Assembly: GCA_028692395.1 (NCBI GenBank)
Contig: JAQUXP010000023.1
Location: 1-60,167, forward strand
DNA from: Lachnospiraceae bacterium
GTDB taxonomy: Bacteria; Bacillota; Clostridia; Lachnospirales; Lachnospiraceae
Direction of reading: 5' to 3'
DNA: 60,167 nucleotides
The position numbers were made by a program, and so were the translations under genes. The notes below the pieces were generated by a model. That model saw only the letters and a list, made by a program, of their open reading frames with translations, made no database searches and was not told where the DNA came from. How positions within the stretch are numbered: the first letter of the stretch is position 1; each line of letters begins with the position of its first letter. Shown here piece by piece: positions 36,244 to 44,362 of this stretch.

Positions 36244-37415
36244 AAGGACTTCCCGGAACCATAGGTTCCTTCTGTGGAAAATGTTGTCTCAACCGTTACT
36301 TTTTTCTCCTTAGAAGCGGCACGGCGTTTATTCAGCTCCTCCAGATACAGATCTTCATCGATGGGAAGAGATACAGTTTCATCCAGCCAGCTGGAAAGAT
36401 AGCAGGCATTGGAAAGCTCCAGACCACGGATTCCTTCCTTGCCGTCTGCCACCAGTGGTTCTCCCCGCAGAATGCAGGCAGCAAAAGCCCTTAATACACC
36501 ATTATGCTGAGGATTTTCTCCGTCCAGCTCCGGCTCAACCCAGTGTCCTGTTGGCTGCTGAAAACCTTCTGTGGTTCCAAAGCAGTATTCCCGTTCATTA
36601 TGATCCAGCTGGAAGAAGCGCAGTGTGTCATTTTCACATACCAGTTTTCCCATCTCCAGCGTAATTTCCAGACGGTTTGAGCCAGGGGCATCACCGGTGC
36701 TGGTTACAAAAACTCCGGTAGAGCCATTTTCGAATTCCATATAGGCCGTTACATCATCCTCCACCTCAATATCATGCCATTTTCCAACATGACAAAAGGC
36801 ACGTACCTTTACAGGCATTCCACAGATCCACTGGAGCAGATCCAGGTTGTGGGGACACTGATTGGTGAGCACGCCGCCGCCCTCTCCATCCCAGGTAGCG
36901 CGCCAGCCGCCGGAATTATAATAGGCCTGTGTACGGTACCAGTCAGTAATAATCCAGTTGACCCGCTTGATGGCACCATAGGTGCCGCTGTGTATCATCT
37001 CATACATCTTGCGGTAGAGCTGGTTGGTGCGCTGATTAAACATCATGCCGAAGACGACATCTGCCTGATCAGCTGCCTCGTTCATCTCCTTCACCTGCCT
37101 GGTGTAGACACCGGCAGGCTTTTCACACATGACATGGAGCCCTTTTTGGAAGCTCTTGATGGCAAGCCGGGGGTGGTCGTAGTGGGGAACTGCGATCAGG
37201 ACTGCATCACAGCAGCCGGACTCGATCAGCTCATCGCCGGAAAGAAAGATCTGTGTGCCGGTGGGAAGATTTTCCTTCGCCCACTGCCGGCGGGATTCTC
37301 TGAGATCCGCCACTGCTACCAGCTCCAGTTCCGGAACATTTCCGTCTCCTAAAGAAGCAGCATGGGCACTTCCCATATTGCCAATGCCTATAATTCCGAT
37401 TCTTACTTTGTTCAT
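36240..37415 (-). CDS. Gfo/Idh/MocA oxidoreductase B
   Basis: 391 residues. It has the Rossmann motif GIIGIGNMGSAHAASL, the signature CEKPAG and GGGVLTNQCPHNLDLLQWICG. It is only distantly like oxidoreductase A, so not a recent duplicate; the pair may act at different oxidation steps. It has a strong Shine-Dalgarno (GGAGG) and lies 18 bp after the first TIM-barrel gene. Confidence 0.92.
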   Translation of the reverse strand: MNKVRIGIIGIGNMGSAHAASLGDGNVPELELVAVADLRESRRQWAKENLPTGTQIFLSGDELIESGCCDAVLIAVPHYDHPRLAIKSFQKGLHVMCEKPAGVYTRQVKEMNEAADQADVVFGMMFNQRTNQLYRKMYEMIHSGTYGAIKRVNWIITDWYRTQAYYNSGGWRATWDGEGGGVLTNQCPHNLDLLQWICGMPVKVRAFCHVGKWHDIEVEDDVTAYMEFENGSTGVFVTSTGDAPGSNRLEITLEMGKLVCENDTLRFFQLDHNEREYCFGTTEGFQQPTGHWVEPELDGENPQHNGVLRAFAACILRGEPLVADGKEGIRGLELSNACYLSSWLDETVSLPIDEDLYLEELNKRRAASKEKKVTVETTFSTEGTYGSGKSL

Positions 37416-37433
37416 ATTAGATAGATCCTCCTG

Positions 37434-38210
37434 TTAGTTTTTATCTGTGCCAGAACCATAACCGGCAGCGGCAAGATTATCATAGCTTTTTTTCAGGCAG
37501 TCAAAAGGACTTTCCTGACATACATCCTGTTCTACCAGCAGATAGCGGCAGCAGCTGTTTTCCAGTTCCGCAAGAATTGCCGGAAAATTTAGATTTCCTT
37601 CCATGACCGGAGCCATCACCGGAGTTCCGTGGAGAATATCCATATCCTTTAGATGAACACAGGGAATCCGATCCCTTAACCTGCGGATCCATTGACACAC
37701 ATCACCGCCCGCTGCCTGTACCCAGTAGGTGTCCAGGGTAAATCCCAGCTCTTTGGGCGTAAATGCCTCCAAAAGATAATCAATCATACGTTTTCCCTGT
37801 AGCTTCTCAAATTCAAAATTGTGGTTGTGATACATCAGAAGCTTTCCGGCCGCTGCAATCTTTTTCGCAGGTTCCAGAAAGTCTTCTGCAAAATGGGTGA
37901 TCCACGCAGCACTTCGGTACTTATCCGGCATACTGCCAATTCCGATATAGTCGCAGCCCATCACCTCATGTTCTGCAATCAGTGCATCTGTGTCATAGAG
38001 AATCCGGTCAGGACTTGAATGCGTCAGGACAATCTTTAATCCCGCCTGATCACATATTTCACGGATCCACGCAGGCTTTAGATCCTTTCCGATGGCAGAA
38101 AGCTGCACGGTAGTATATCCCATAGCAGCAACCTGCTTCATCGTAAATGCAAAATCCTTTTCGTTTTGCAGGTAGTCTCTCAGTGTGTAAAGCTGTGCAC
38201 CTGTAATCAT
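37434..38210 (-). CDS. TIM-barrel sugar isomerase/epimerase-like protein B
   Basis: 258 residues, IolE/xylose-isomerase-like barrel. MYHNHNFEFEKL and TLDTYWVQAAGGD supply candidate metal ligands, with VHLKDMD and LLVEQDV further on. It is the first gene of the minus-strand operon, with GGAGG 9 nt before the ATG. It probably acts on the product of one of the oxidoreductases encoded behind it. Confidence 0.9.
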   Translation of the reverse strand: MITGAQLYTLRDYLQNEKDFAFTMKQVAAMGYTTVQLSAIGKDLKPAWIREICDQAGLKIVLTHSSPDRILYDTDALIAEHEVMGCDYIGIGSMPDKYRSAAWITHFAEDFLEPAKKIAAAGKLLMYHNHNFEFEKLQGKRMIDYLLEAFTPKELGFTLDTYWVQAAGGDVCQWIRRLRDRIPCVHLKDMDILHGTPVMAPVMEGNLNFPAILAELENSCCRYLLVEQDVCQESPFDCLKKSYDNLAAAGYGSGTDKN

Positions 38211-38251
38211 AGTGTAATTCCTCCTTTATGTTAGCGCTGTTCTTATGTTCC

Positions 38252-38265
38252 ATCATAAACGTTTA
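38252..38265. promoter_or_regulatory. candidate LacI-type palindrome at the isomerase/oxidoreductase promoter
   Basis: TAAACGTTTA (38256-38265) is a perfect 10-bp palindrome with the central CG typical of LacI-family operators. It overlaps a possible minus-strand -10 (TATGAT, complement of 38252-38257), 42 bp upstream of the ATG at 38210. The -35 is weak. This is a second, different kind of control signal in the locus. Confidence 0.4.
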
Positions 38266-38380
38266 GCGGAAGAAAACCATTGCACAGAAGAGTGGCTATA
38301 TTGCAAATATTGCATCCTCGAGATCCTATGCTGCGTTATTCCTTTCCTTGGTTGCAATGCGTTGTGCAAACCGGGAAATA

Positions 38381-38390
38381 TGATATATCA
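38381..38390. promoter_or_regulatory. perfect TGATATATCA operator-like site
   Basis: Exact palindrome in the 315-bp divergent region between the minus-strand isomerase/oxidoreductase operon and the plus-strand exporter. It lies 84 bp upstream of the second perfect copy. Confidence 0.6.
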
Positions 38391-38453
38391 TTACAAAAGA
38401 AAAGCCGTAATTATACACAAATTAATATATGAAATAATGTGAAAAAACACTTA

Positions 38454-38475
38454 TATAATAGTCTTGATATATCAA
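38454..38475 (+). promoter_or_regulatory. -10 box and 12-bp operator of the ABC exporter
   Basis: TATAAT (38454-38459) is followed 4 bases later by the 12-bp perfect palindrome TTGATATATCAA (38464-38475), over the likely transcription start. The -35 is poor. This is the longest match to the shared operator in the window. Confidence 0.6.
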
Positions 38476-38525
38476 TATTAGTCTGGTAGAATGAGTGGAT
38501 AAACAGGAAATAAAAGGAGGGAATT

Positions 38526-40310
38526 GTGGATAAAGGACAGGAAAAGAATCAGGTGGAGACGATGATTCAGAATTTTCAGCGCTATCAAAAAGAGCCGCTG
38601 AAGATCTTATTCAGTCTCTTTGCAGGAAATGGATGGAAGATGGTAAAGACATTCCTGCTGATTATCATTAAGGAGTCTCCGGTGTGGGTGATTCCCATCG
38701 TAACGGCGAATATTATTGATGTGGCAACCAGGCCCTCCAGTCATCATTATTCGGAGATTCTGTGGAATGTGGCAGTAATTCTGGTGTTTTTGTTTCAGAA
38801 TCTCTTTTCTTCCTATCTGCAGGCCAGAGAGTACAGCAGTGTGATCCGGGAGATCGAGATGAATCTGCGTATGGCCATGATAGAAAAGCTCCAGAGCCTG
38901 ACCATCGAATTCCATAAGGAGAATCAGTCGGGACGTATTCTGTCCAAGGTTATGCGTGATGTGGAAAATATTGAAGTAATGCTCTTTCACAGTGTTTCTG
39001 TCTTTATGAATATTGTTCTGGATACGACGATTGCAGTGGCAATTATCGCAAGTAAGAGCTGGATGGTACTTTTGTTCTTCGTGGTGGTGGCACCTGTGGC
39101 AATTGTGGCCGTGCGGGTATTTCGTAAGCCTATCGGTCAGAGAAACAGTCGTTTTCGTCAGGGAATGGAGGAAACGCAGGCAGCGGTTGCTGAGATGGTA
39201 GAGCTGATTCCGGTAACAAGAGCCCATGGGCTGGAGGAACTGGAGGTGGATCGCATGAACAGCCGATTCCAGAATATCCGCCAGACGGGATTTGGTCTGG
39301 ATAAGATCAACACCTTGTTTGGTGCTACCTCCTGGGTCATCTTTCAGACTGTCTGTATCATCTGCCTTGCCTTCGATGGAACGCTGGCCTTTCGGGGACT
39401 GATCACTGTGGGAGAAGTAGTGCTCTTTCAGACTTATTTTTCACAGATTGTAGGACAGATCTCAGAACTGATGCGGATGTATCCGGAGGTTACCAAGGGA
39501 TTGGAATCTATCAAATCCATCGGTGAGATTCTGGCTGCAGAGGAGGTGGAAGAGAATCATGCCATCATTCCACTGGGAATTCTGAAGGGGAAGGTCTCTT
39601 TTCAAAATCTGAGCTTTTCCTATGCGGACAGCAGCAAGAAGGTGCTGGACAACTTCAGTCTGGAAGTAAAGCCGGGAGAAAGTATCGCCTTTGTGGGGGG
39701 CTCCGGCGTGGGAAAATCCACGGTTTTAAACCTTTTGATTGGGTTCTATGAACCAACGGAGGGGAAGATTCTCATCGATGGTATTAATATGAAGAATCTG
39801 GATCGGAAGGAGTTTCGTTCTCAGATTGCAGTAGTGCCTCAAAATACCATTCTGTTTTCCGGGACCATCAGGGAAAATATCACCTATGGCATTCGTGATG
39901 TCAGTGACGAAAGAGTATGGGAGACACTGCGGGAGGTGGGAATTGACGATCTTGTCAGTGCGATGCCCCAGGGTCTGGAAACCAGTCTTGGTGAGCATGG
40001 CGGCAATCTTTCCGGCGGTCAGAGACAGCGAATCTCCATCGCCCGTGCCCTGCTTCGAAAGCCGAAAATTATCATATTCGATGAGGCAACTTCTGCGCTG
40101 GATACCATCTCAGAAAAGAAGGTGCAGCAGGCAACAGACAGTATGAGACGGCAGTGTACCACCTTCATGGTTGCTCACAGACTTTCCACCATCCAAAATG
40201 CAGACAGGATCTGTGTGATGGAAAAAGGAAAGATTGTAGAGATGGGAAGCTATACAGAACTGATGGAGAAAAAAGGTGCTTTTTATTATCTCAAAAAAAT
40301 GCAGGAATAA
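38526..40310 (+). CDS. ABC exporter half-transporter (fused permease-ATPase)
   Basis: 594 residues beginning with GTG after a strong AGGAGGG. Residues ~40-330 hold about six membrane helices of the type-IV exporter fold. The ATPase has GGSGVGKST (Walker A), LSGGQRQRISIARAL (signature), IIIFDEATSALD (Walker B) and the switch His in VAHRLST. Such half-transporters dimerise; substrate is unknown. It carries the TTGATATATCAA operator, so it appears to belong to the glycan regulon. Its stop codon abuts the convergent AraC gene. Confidence 0.9.
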   Translation: MDKGQEKNQVETMIQNFQRYQKEPLKILFSLFAGNGWKMVKTFLLIIIKESPVWVIPIVTANIIDVATRPSSHHYSEILWNVAVILVFLFQNLFSSYLQAREYSSVIREIEMNLRMAMIEKLQSLTIEFHKENQSGRILSKVMRDVENIEVMLFHSVSVFMNIVLDTTIAVAIIASKSWMVLLFFVVVAPVAIVAVRVFRKPIGQRNSRFRQGMEETQAAVAEMVELIPVTRAHGLEELEVDRMNSRFQNIRQTGFGLDKINTLFGATSWVIFQTVCIICLAFDGTLAFRGLITVGEVVLFQTYFSQIVGQISELMRMYPEVTKGLESIKSIGEILAAEEVEENHAIIPLGILKGKVSFQNLSFSYADSSKKVLDNFSLEVKPGESIAFVGGSGVGKSTVLNLLIGFYEPTEGKILIDGINMKNLDRKEFRSQIAVVPQNTILFSGTIRENITYGIRDVSDERVWETLREVGIDDLVSAMPQGLETSLGEHGGNLSGGQRQRISIARALLRKPKIIIFDEATSALDTISEKKVQQATDSMRRQCTTFMVAHRLSTIQNADRICVMEKGKIVEMGSYTELMEKKGAFYYLKKMQE

Positions 40311-41174
40311 TTATAAGGTATCATTGGGCTGCGGTTTCGTCGGACTGCAGCCCAGTACCCGCTTGTAAGCGCGATAGAAGGTGGAGTATTCGCTGAAGCC
40401 GGAGTCAAAGGCAGCATTCTCGGCGGAAACACCATTTAAGATCAGCTGTCTGGCAAAGATGACACGCTTGTAGATCAGGTAATCAATAACGGTGGTTCCG
40501 GTGGCCTTCTTAAAAGAACGGTTCATATAATATTTACTGATGTAAAAATGCTCTGCAAGGCTGTCCAGTGTAATGTGCTCCGAGAGATGCTCATTCAGAT
40601 AGGCGATAAGCTCTGTGATTGTATTGGGCACAATCAGCTTTGGCGCAGTGGGTGTCAGATCCTGACACAGCAGAGAAATCTGTGCCAGCAGTGCCTCCAG
40701 AAAGATCGTATAATACCTGTCATGGGGCAGAGCCGGTGCATCCTGAGAGGCAATCAGATTCTTCAGAAAAGGGTGCAGACCAAAGTCCTCCGTGTGTTCA
40801 AAAAAGATTTCACGAGCGCTTCCTCTGGCCGCCTCGGGAAAGGAACCCAGCAGCAGCTGACGCCGTTCAGCAGAAACATCCTCTGCCGGAAAGTGAACCG
40901 AACAGCGAACATAGTCCTCTGCTGTGTTCACCCGCACGCCATGAAAAGAGTTCGGAGAGAGCAGAATCAGACTGTGAGGCGTCAGATGATATTCCTTCCC
41001 CTCCACCATATAATCCGCATTGCCGCTGACAAAATAATAGATTTCATAAAAGTGATGAGAATGAATGCCATAAGAATCCGAAGGGGTATTCGTAGTGAGA
41101 AAACGAATCTCTCTGGGGCAGGAAGACGTCTCAGAACTTTTCATCTGTAATTGAATCGGTGTTTTATCTAACAT
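40311..41174 (-). CDS. AraC-family regulator with cupin sensor
   Basis: 287 residues from the ATG at 41174. The N-terminal cupin-like domain has the pattern GIHSHHFYEIYYFVSG; the C-terminal pair of helix-turn-helix motifs includes ITLDSLAEHFYISKYYMNRSFKKATGTTVIDYL and FSEYSTFYRAYKRVLGCSPTK. This is a sugar-responsive AraC/XylS layout, usually activating. Its targets are not shown by the sequence, but its place at the edge of the glycan locus suggests a role there. A start 21 bp upstream is possible. Confidence 0.88.
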   Translation of the reverse strand: MLDKTPIQLQMKSSETSSCPREIRFLTTNTPSDSYGIHSHHFYEIYYFVSGNADYMVEGKEYHLTPHSLILLSPNSFHGVRVNTAEDYVRCSVHFPAEDVSAERRQLLLGSFPEAARGSAREIFFEHTEDFGLHPFLKNLIASQDAPALPHDRYYTIFLEALLAQISLLCQDLTPTAPKLIVPNTITELIAYLNEHLSEHITLDSLAEHFYISKYYMNRSFKKATGTTVIDYLIYKRVIFARQLILNGVSAENAAFDSGFSEYSTFYRAYKRVLGCSPTKPQPNDTL

Positions 41175-41299
41175 AAGGAAACCTCTTTCTATCATAGCTT
41201 AAATAGATTCCTGCAGAAGCTGTCGCAGTGTTTCTCTTATTATAATAGAAGAAAGCTATCTTTGCAATCGGGACCCGCCCAATAGTTAATGCAATCTTC

Positions 41300-41328
41300 T
41301 TGACAAATCTTAAAAAGCCGTCTATTAT
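41300..41328 (+). promoter_or_regulatory. promoter of the valS T-box leader
   Basis: TTGACA (41300-41305), 17-bp spacer, TATTAT (41323-41328). Confidence 0.75.
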
Positions 41329-41334
41329 ATAACG

Positions 41335-41650
41335 AAGATAAAGGTTGTGAGAAAGAGGAGTACGCAAGTGTTTTGCCGCCAAAGAGAGGATGATTCATCG
41401 GGCTGAAAGGTCATCCGGAGGGCAGCTGTGGAAGGTAGCTTTTGAACCGGTTTGCTGAAAAAGCAGGAGTAGGCATTCCCGTATTGTCAGCGTTAATGAC
41501 GAAATTGAGTGATAAAAAAAGGTGGTACCGCGGAAAAAGGATTACATTTCGCCCTTCAGTGAAGTGCATGACCGCAGACCACGTAAATACAAATGAGTGG
41601 GGAACAAAGATTGCGTGTCAGGCACAATTTTTGTTCCCCTTGTTGTTCTA
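41335..41650 (+). promoter_or_regulatory. T-box riboswitch (valine)
   Basis: The leader between the promoter and valS contains the hallmark T-box sequence GGTGGTACCGCG (41521-41532). Stem I starts near GAGGAGTACGCAAGTG. A candidate specifier codon is GTA (41435-41437, in GAAGGTAGCTT), encoding valine. The terminator stem is GGGGAACAAA (41599-41608) with TTTGTTCCCC (41630-41639), followed by TTGTTGTT. Uncharged tRNA-Val should stabilise the antiterminator and let valS be transcribed. The specifier choice is less certain than the T-box itself. Confidence 0.92.
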
Positions 41651-41695
41651 AAATACAAGAACAGCAGGGAACCAGTGAAAAGAGGAGAAAAAACA

Positions 41696-44347
41696 ATGAG
41701 TAAAGAGCTTGCCAAAACCTATGACCCAAAGGGTCTGGAAGACAGACTGTATCAGAAGTGGCTGGATAAAAATTATTTTCATGCCAAAGTAAACCCGGAT
41801 AAAAAACCATTTACCATCGTGATGCCGCCGCCGAATGTTACCGGTCAGCTGCATATGGGACATGCGCTGGATAACACCATGCAGGACATCCTGATTCGTT
41901 TTAAACGTATGCAGGGCTATGAAGCACTGTGGCAGCCGGGTACAGACCATGCAGCTATCGCCACAGAGGTAAAGGTCATCGAGATGCTGAAAGCAAAGGG
42001 CATTGATAAGGACGATATCGGACGTGACAAGTTCCTGGAATACTGCTGGGAGTGGAAGGAAGAATATGGAAACCGTATTATGAACCAGCTGAAGAAGCTG
42101 GGTTCCTCCGCAGACTGGGAGCGGGAACGCTTCACCATGGACGAGGGCTGCTCCAAGGCAGTTGAGGATGTCTTCGTAAAGCTTTATGACAAGGGCTACA
42201 TCTACAAAGGCTCCAGAATCATCAACTGGTGTCCGGTATGCCAGACTTCCATCTCTGATGCGGAGGTTGAGCATGTGGATCAGGAAGGATTCTTCTGGCA
42301 CATTAAGTATCCTATCGTTGGAGAAGAGGGCCGTTTTGTAGAGATCGCCACAACCCGTCCGGAGACGCTGATTGGTGATACTGCAGTTGCGGTAAACCCG
42401 GAGGATGACCGTTATAAGGATCTTATCGGAAAGCTGCTGGAGCTGCCGTTGACAGGACGCCAGATCCCGGTTATCGCAGATGAATATGTTGACAAAGAAT
42501 TCGGAACAGGCTGTGTGAAGATCACACCGGCCCATGACCCGAATGACTTTGAGGTTGGAAAACGCCACAATCTGGAAGAAATCTGTATTATGAACGATGA
42601 TGCCACCATGAATGACAGATGTGGCAAATACACGGGTATGGATCGCTATGAAGCGAGAAAAGCCATGGTTGCTGATCTGGAGGCACTGGGCCTTCTGGTA
42701 AAGGTAGTACCCCATACACATAATGTAGGAACCCATGACCGCTGCAAAGCAACGGTGGAACCCATGATCAAGCCGCAGTGGTTTGTAAAGATGGAAGCGA
42801 TGGCAAAGCCATGTGTCAAAGCAGTGGAAGACGGAAGTCTCAATCTGATTCCAAAGCGCATGGATAAGACCTATATGAACTGGCTGAACGGAATTCGTGA
42901 CTGGTGTATCTCCAGACAACTCTGGTGGGGACACAGAATCCCGGCTTATTACTGCGAAGACTGCGGTGAGGTTGTGGTACAAAGAGGCGGTGCACCTTCT
43001 GCCTGCCCGAAGTGTGGCGGAACCCATCTGACACAGGATCCGGATACGCTGGATACCTGGTTTTCTTCCGCACTGTGGCCTTTTTCAACACTGGGATGGC
43101 CGGAGAACACGGAGGATCTCAAGTACTTCTATCCTACCGATGTACTGGTTACCGGATATGATATCATCTTTTTCTGGGTTATCCGTATGATCTTCTCCGG
43201 AATTGAGCAGACTGGAGAGCTTCCCTTCCACACGGTACTCTTCCACGGACTGGTTCGTGATTCCGAGGGACGCAAGATGAGTAAATCTCTTGGAAATGGT
43301 ATTGATCCGCTGGAGATTATCGACAAATACGGTGCAGATGCCCTGCGACTGACTCTGATCACCGGAAATGCACCGGGTAATGATATGCGTTTCTACTGGG
43401 AGCGTGTTGAGGCGAGCCGTAATTTCGCCAACAAGGTATGGAATGCTTCCCGGTTTATCCTGATGAACCTGGAAAAGGCAGAAGTATCGAAAAACATGGA
43501 TCTGTCCAAGCTTACCAGCGCAGACAAGTGGATTCTGACAAAGGTAAATACACTGGCAAAAGAAGTTACAGATAACATGGAGAAGTTTGAGCTGGGTATC
43601 GCAGTACAGAAGGTATACGATTTTATCTGGGAAGAATTCTGTGACTGGTATATTGAGATGGTGAAGCCTCGTCTTTACAGTGAGGAAGATACTACCAAGG
43701 CAGCAGCACTGTGGACCTTAAAGACCGTACTGGGAGATGCACTGAAGCTTCTGCATCCCTATATGCCATTTATTACGGAGGAGATTTACTGTACCCTGAA
43801 TCCGGAGGAGGAATCGATTATGATCTCTGACTGGCCGGTATACCAGAAAGCATGGAATACCCCGGAGGATGAGGCAGCCGTGGAGACCATCAAGGAAGCC
43901 GTTCGCAGCATCCGTACACTGCGCACCCAGATGAATGTACCGCCAAGCAAGAAGGCAACTGTTTATGTGGTATCCGAGGATGAAAGGATCCGTGGGATCT
44001 TTGAGCATGGAAAGCTTTTCTTTGCCTCACTTGGGGGAGCCAGCGAGGTAATGGTACAGGAGGATAAGAGCGGTATTGCAGAGGATGCAGTTTCCGCAGT
44101 GATTCCAAATGCCAATATCTACATTCCTTTCGCAGAGCTCGTTGACATCGAAAAAGAGATGGAGCGTCTGAAAAAAGAGGAAGACCGCCTGAAAAAGGAG
44201 ATTGCAAGAAGTAACGGAATGCTTGGCAACGAACGCTTTATCAGTAAAGCACCTGCCGCTAAAGTGCAGGAAGAAAAAGACAAACTGGAGAATTATCAGC
44301 AGATGCTGCAGCAGGTACAGGAGCGTCTGTCCCAGCTTCACGCATAA
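41696..44347 (+). CDS. valS: valyl-tRNA synthetase
   Basis: 883 residues from the ATG at 41696 (GAGGAG upstream). HIGH-type motif [12 protein letters not shown] (~residue 46), KMSKS motif [11 protein letters not shown] (~525), a CP1 editing domain with [17 protein letters not shown], a zinc-ribbon-like CEDCGE/CPKCGG pair, and a C-terminal coiled coil (residues ~815-880) typical of ValRS. The T-box leader controls it. The LTA-synthase-like gene follows after 15 bp. Confidence 0.97.
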   Translation: MSKELAKTYDPKGLEDRLYQKWLDKNYFHAKVNPDKKPFTIVMPPPNVTGQLHMGHALDNTMQDILIRFKRMQGYEALWQPGTDHAAIATEVKVIEMLKAKGIDKDDIGRDKFLEYCWEWKEEYGNRIMNQLKKLGSSADWERERFTMDEGCSKAVEDVFVKLYDKGYIYKGSRIINWCPVCQTSISDAEVEHVDQEGFFWHIKYPIVGEEGRFVEIATTRPETLIGDTAVAVNPEDDRYKDLIGKLLELPLTGRQIPVIADEYVDKEFGTGCVKITPAHDPNDFEVGKRHNLEEICIMNDDATMNDRCGKYTGMDRYEARKAMVADLEALGLLVKVVPHTHNVGTHDRCKATVEPMIKPQWFVKMEAMAKPCVKAVEDGSLNLIPKRMDKTYMNWLNGIRDWCISRQLWWGHRIPAYYCEDCGEVVVQRGGAPSACPKCGGTHLTQDPDTLDTWFSSALWPFSTLGWPENTEDLKYFYPTDVLVTGYDIIFFWVIRMIFSGIEQTGELPFHTVLFHGLVRDSEGRKMSKSLGNGIDPLEIIDKYGADALRLTLITGNAPGNDMRFYWERVEASRNFANKVWNASRFILMNLEKAEVSKNMDLSKLTSADKWILTKVNTLAKEVTDNMEKFELGIAVQKVYDFIWEEFCDWYIEMVKPRLYSEEDTTKAAALWTLKTVLGDALKLLHPYMPFITEEIYCTLNPEEESIMISDWPVYQKAWNTPEDEAAVETIKEAVRSIRTLRTQMNVPPSKKATVYVVSEDERIRGIFEHGKLFFASLGGASEVMVQEDKSGIAEDAVSAVIPNANIYIPFAELVDIEKEMERLKKEEDRLKKEIARSNGMLGNERFISKAPAAKVQEEKDKLENYQQMLQQVQERLSQLHA

Positions 44348-44362
44348 AAAGGAAGATTTTAT

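Noticed and set aside
41442-41651. Small open frame in the valS leader
   Set aside because: It lies entirely inside the T-box RNA and overlaps its conserved sequence and terminator.
41648-43027. Long antisense open frame opposite valS
   Set aside because: Shadow of valS; no recognisable protein features or ribosome site.
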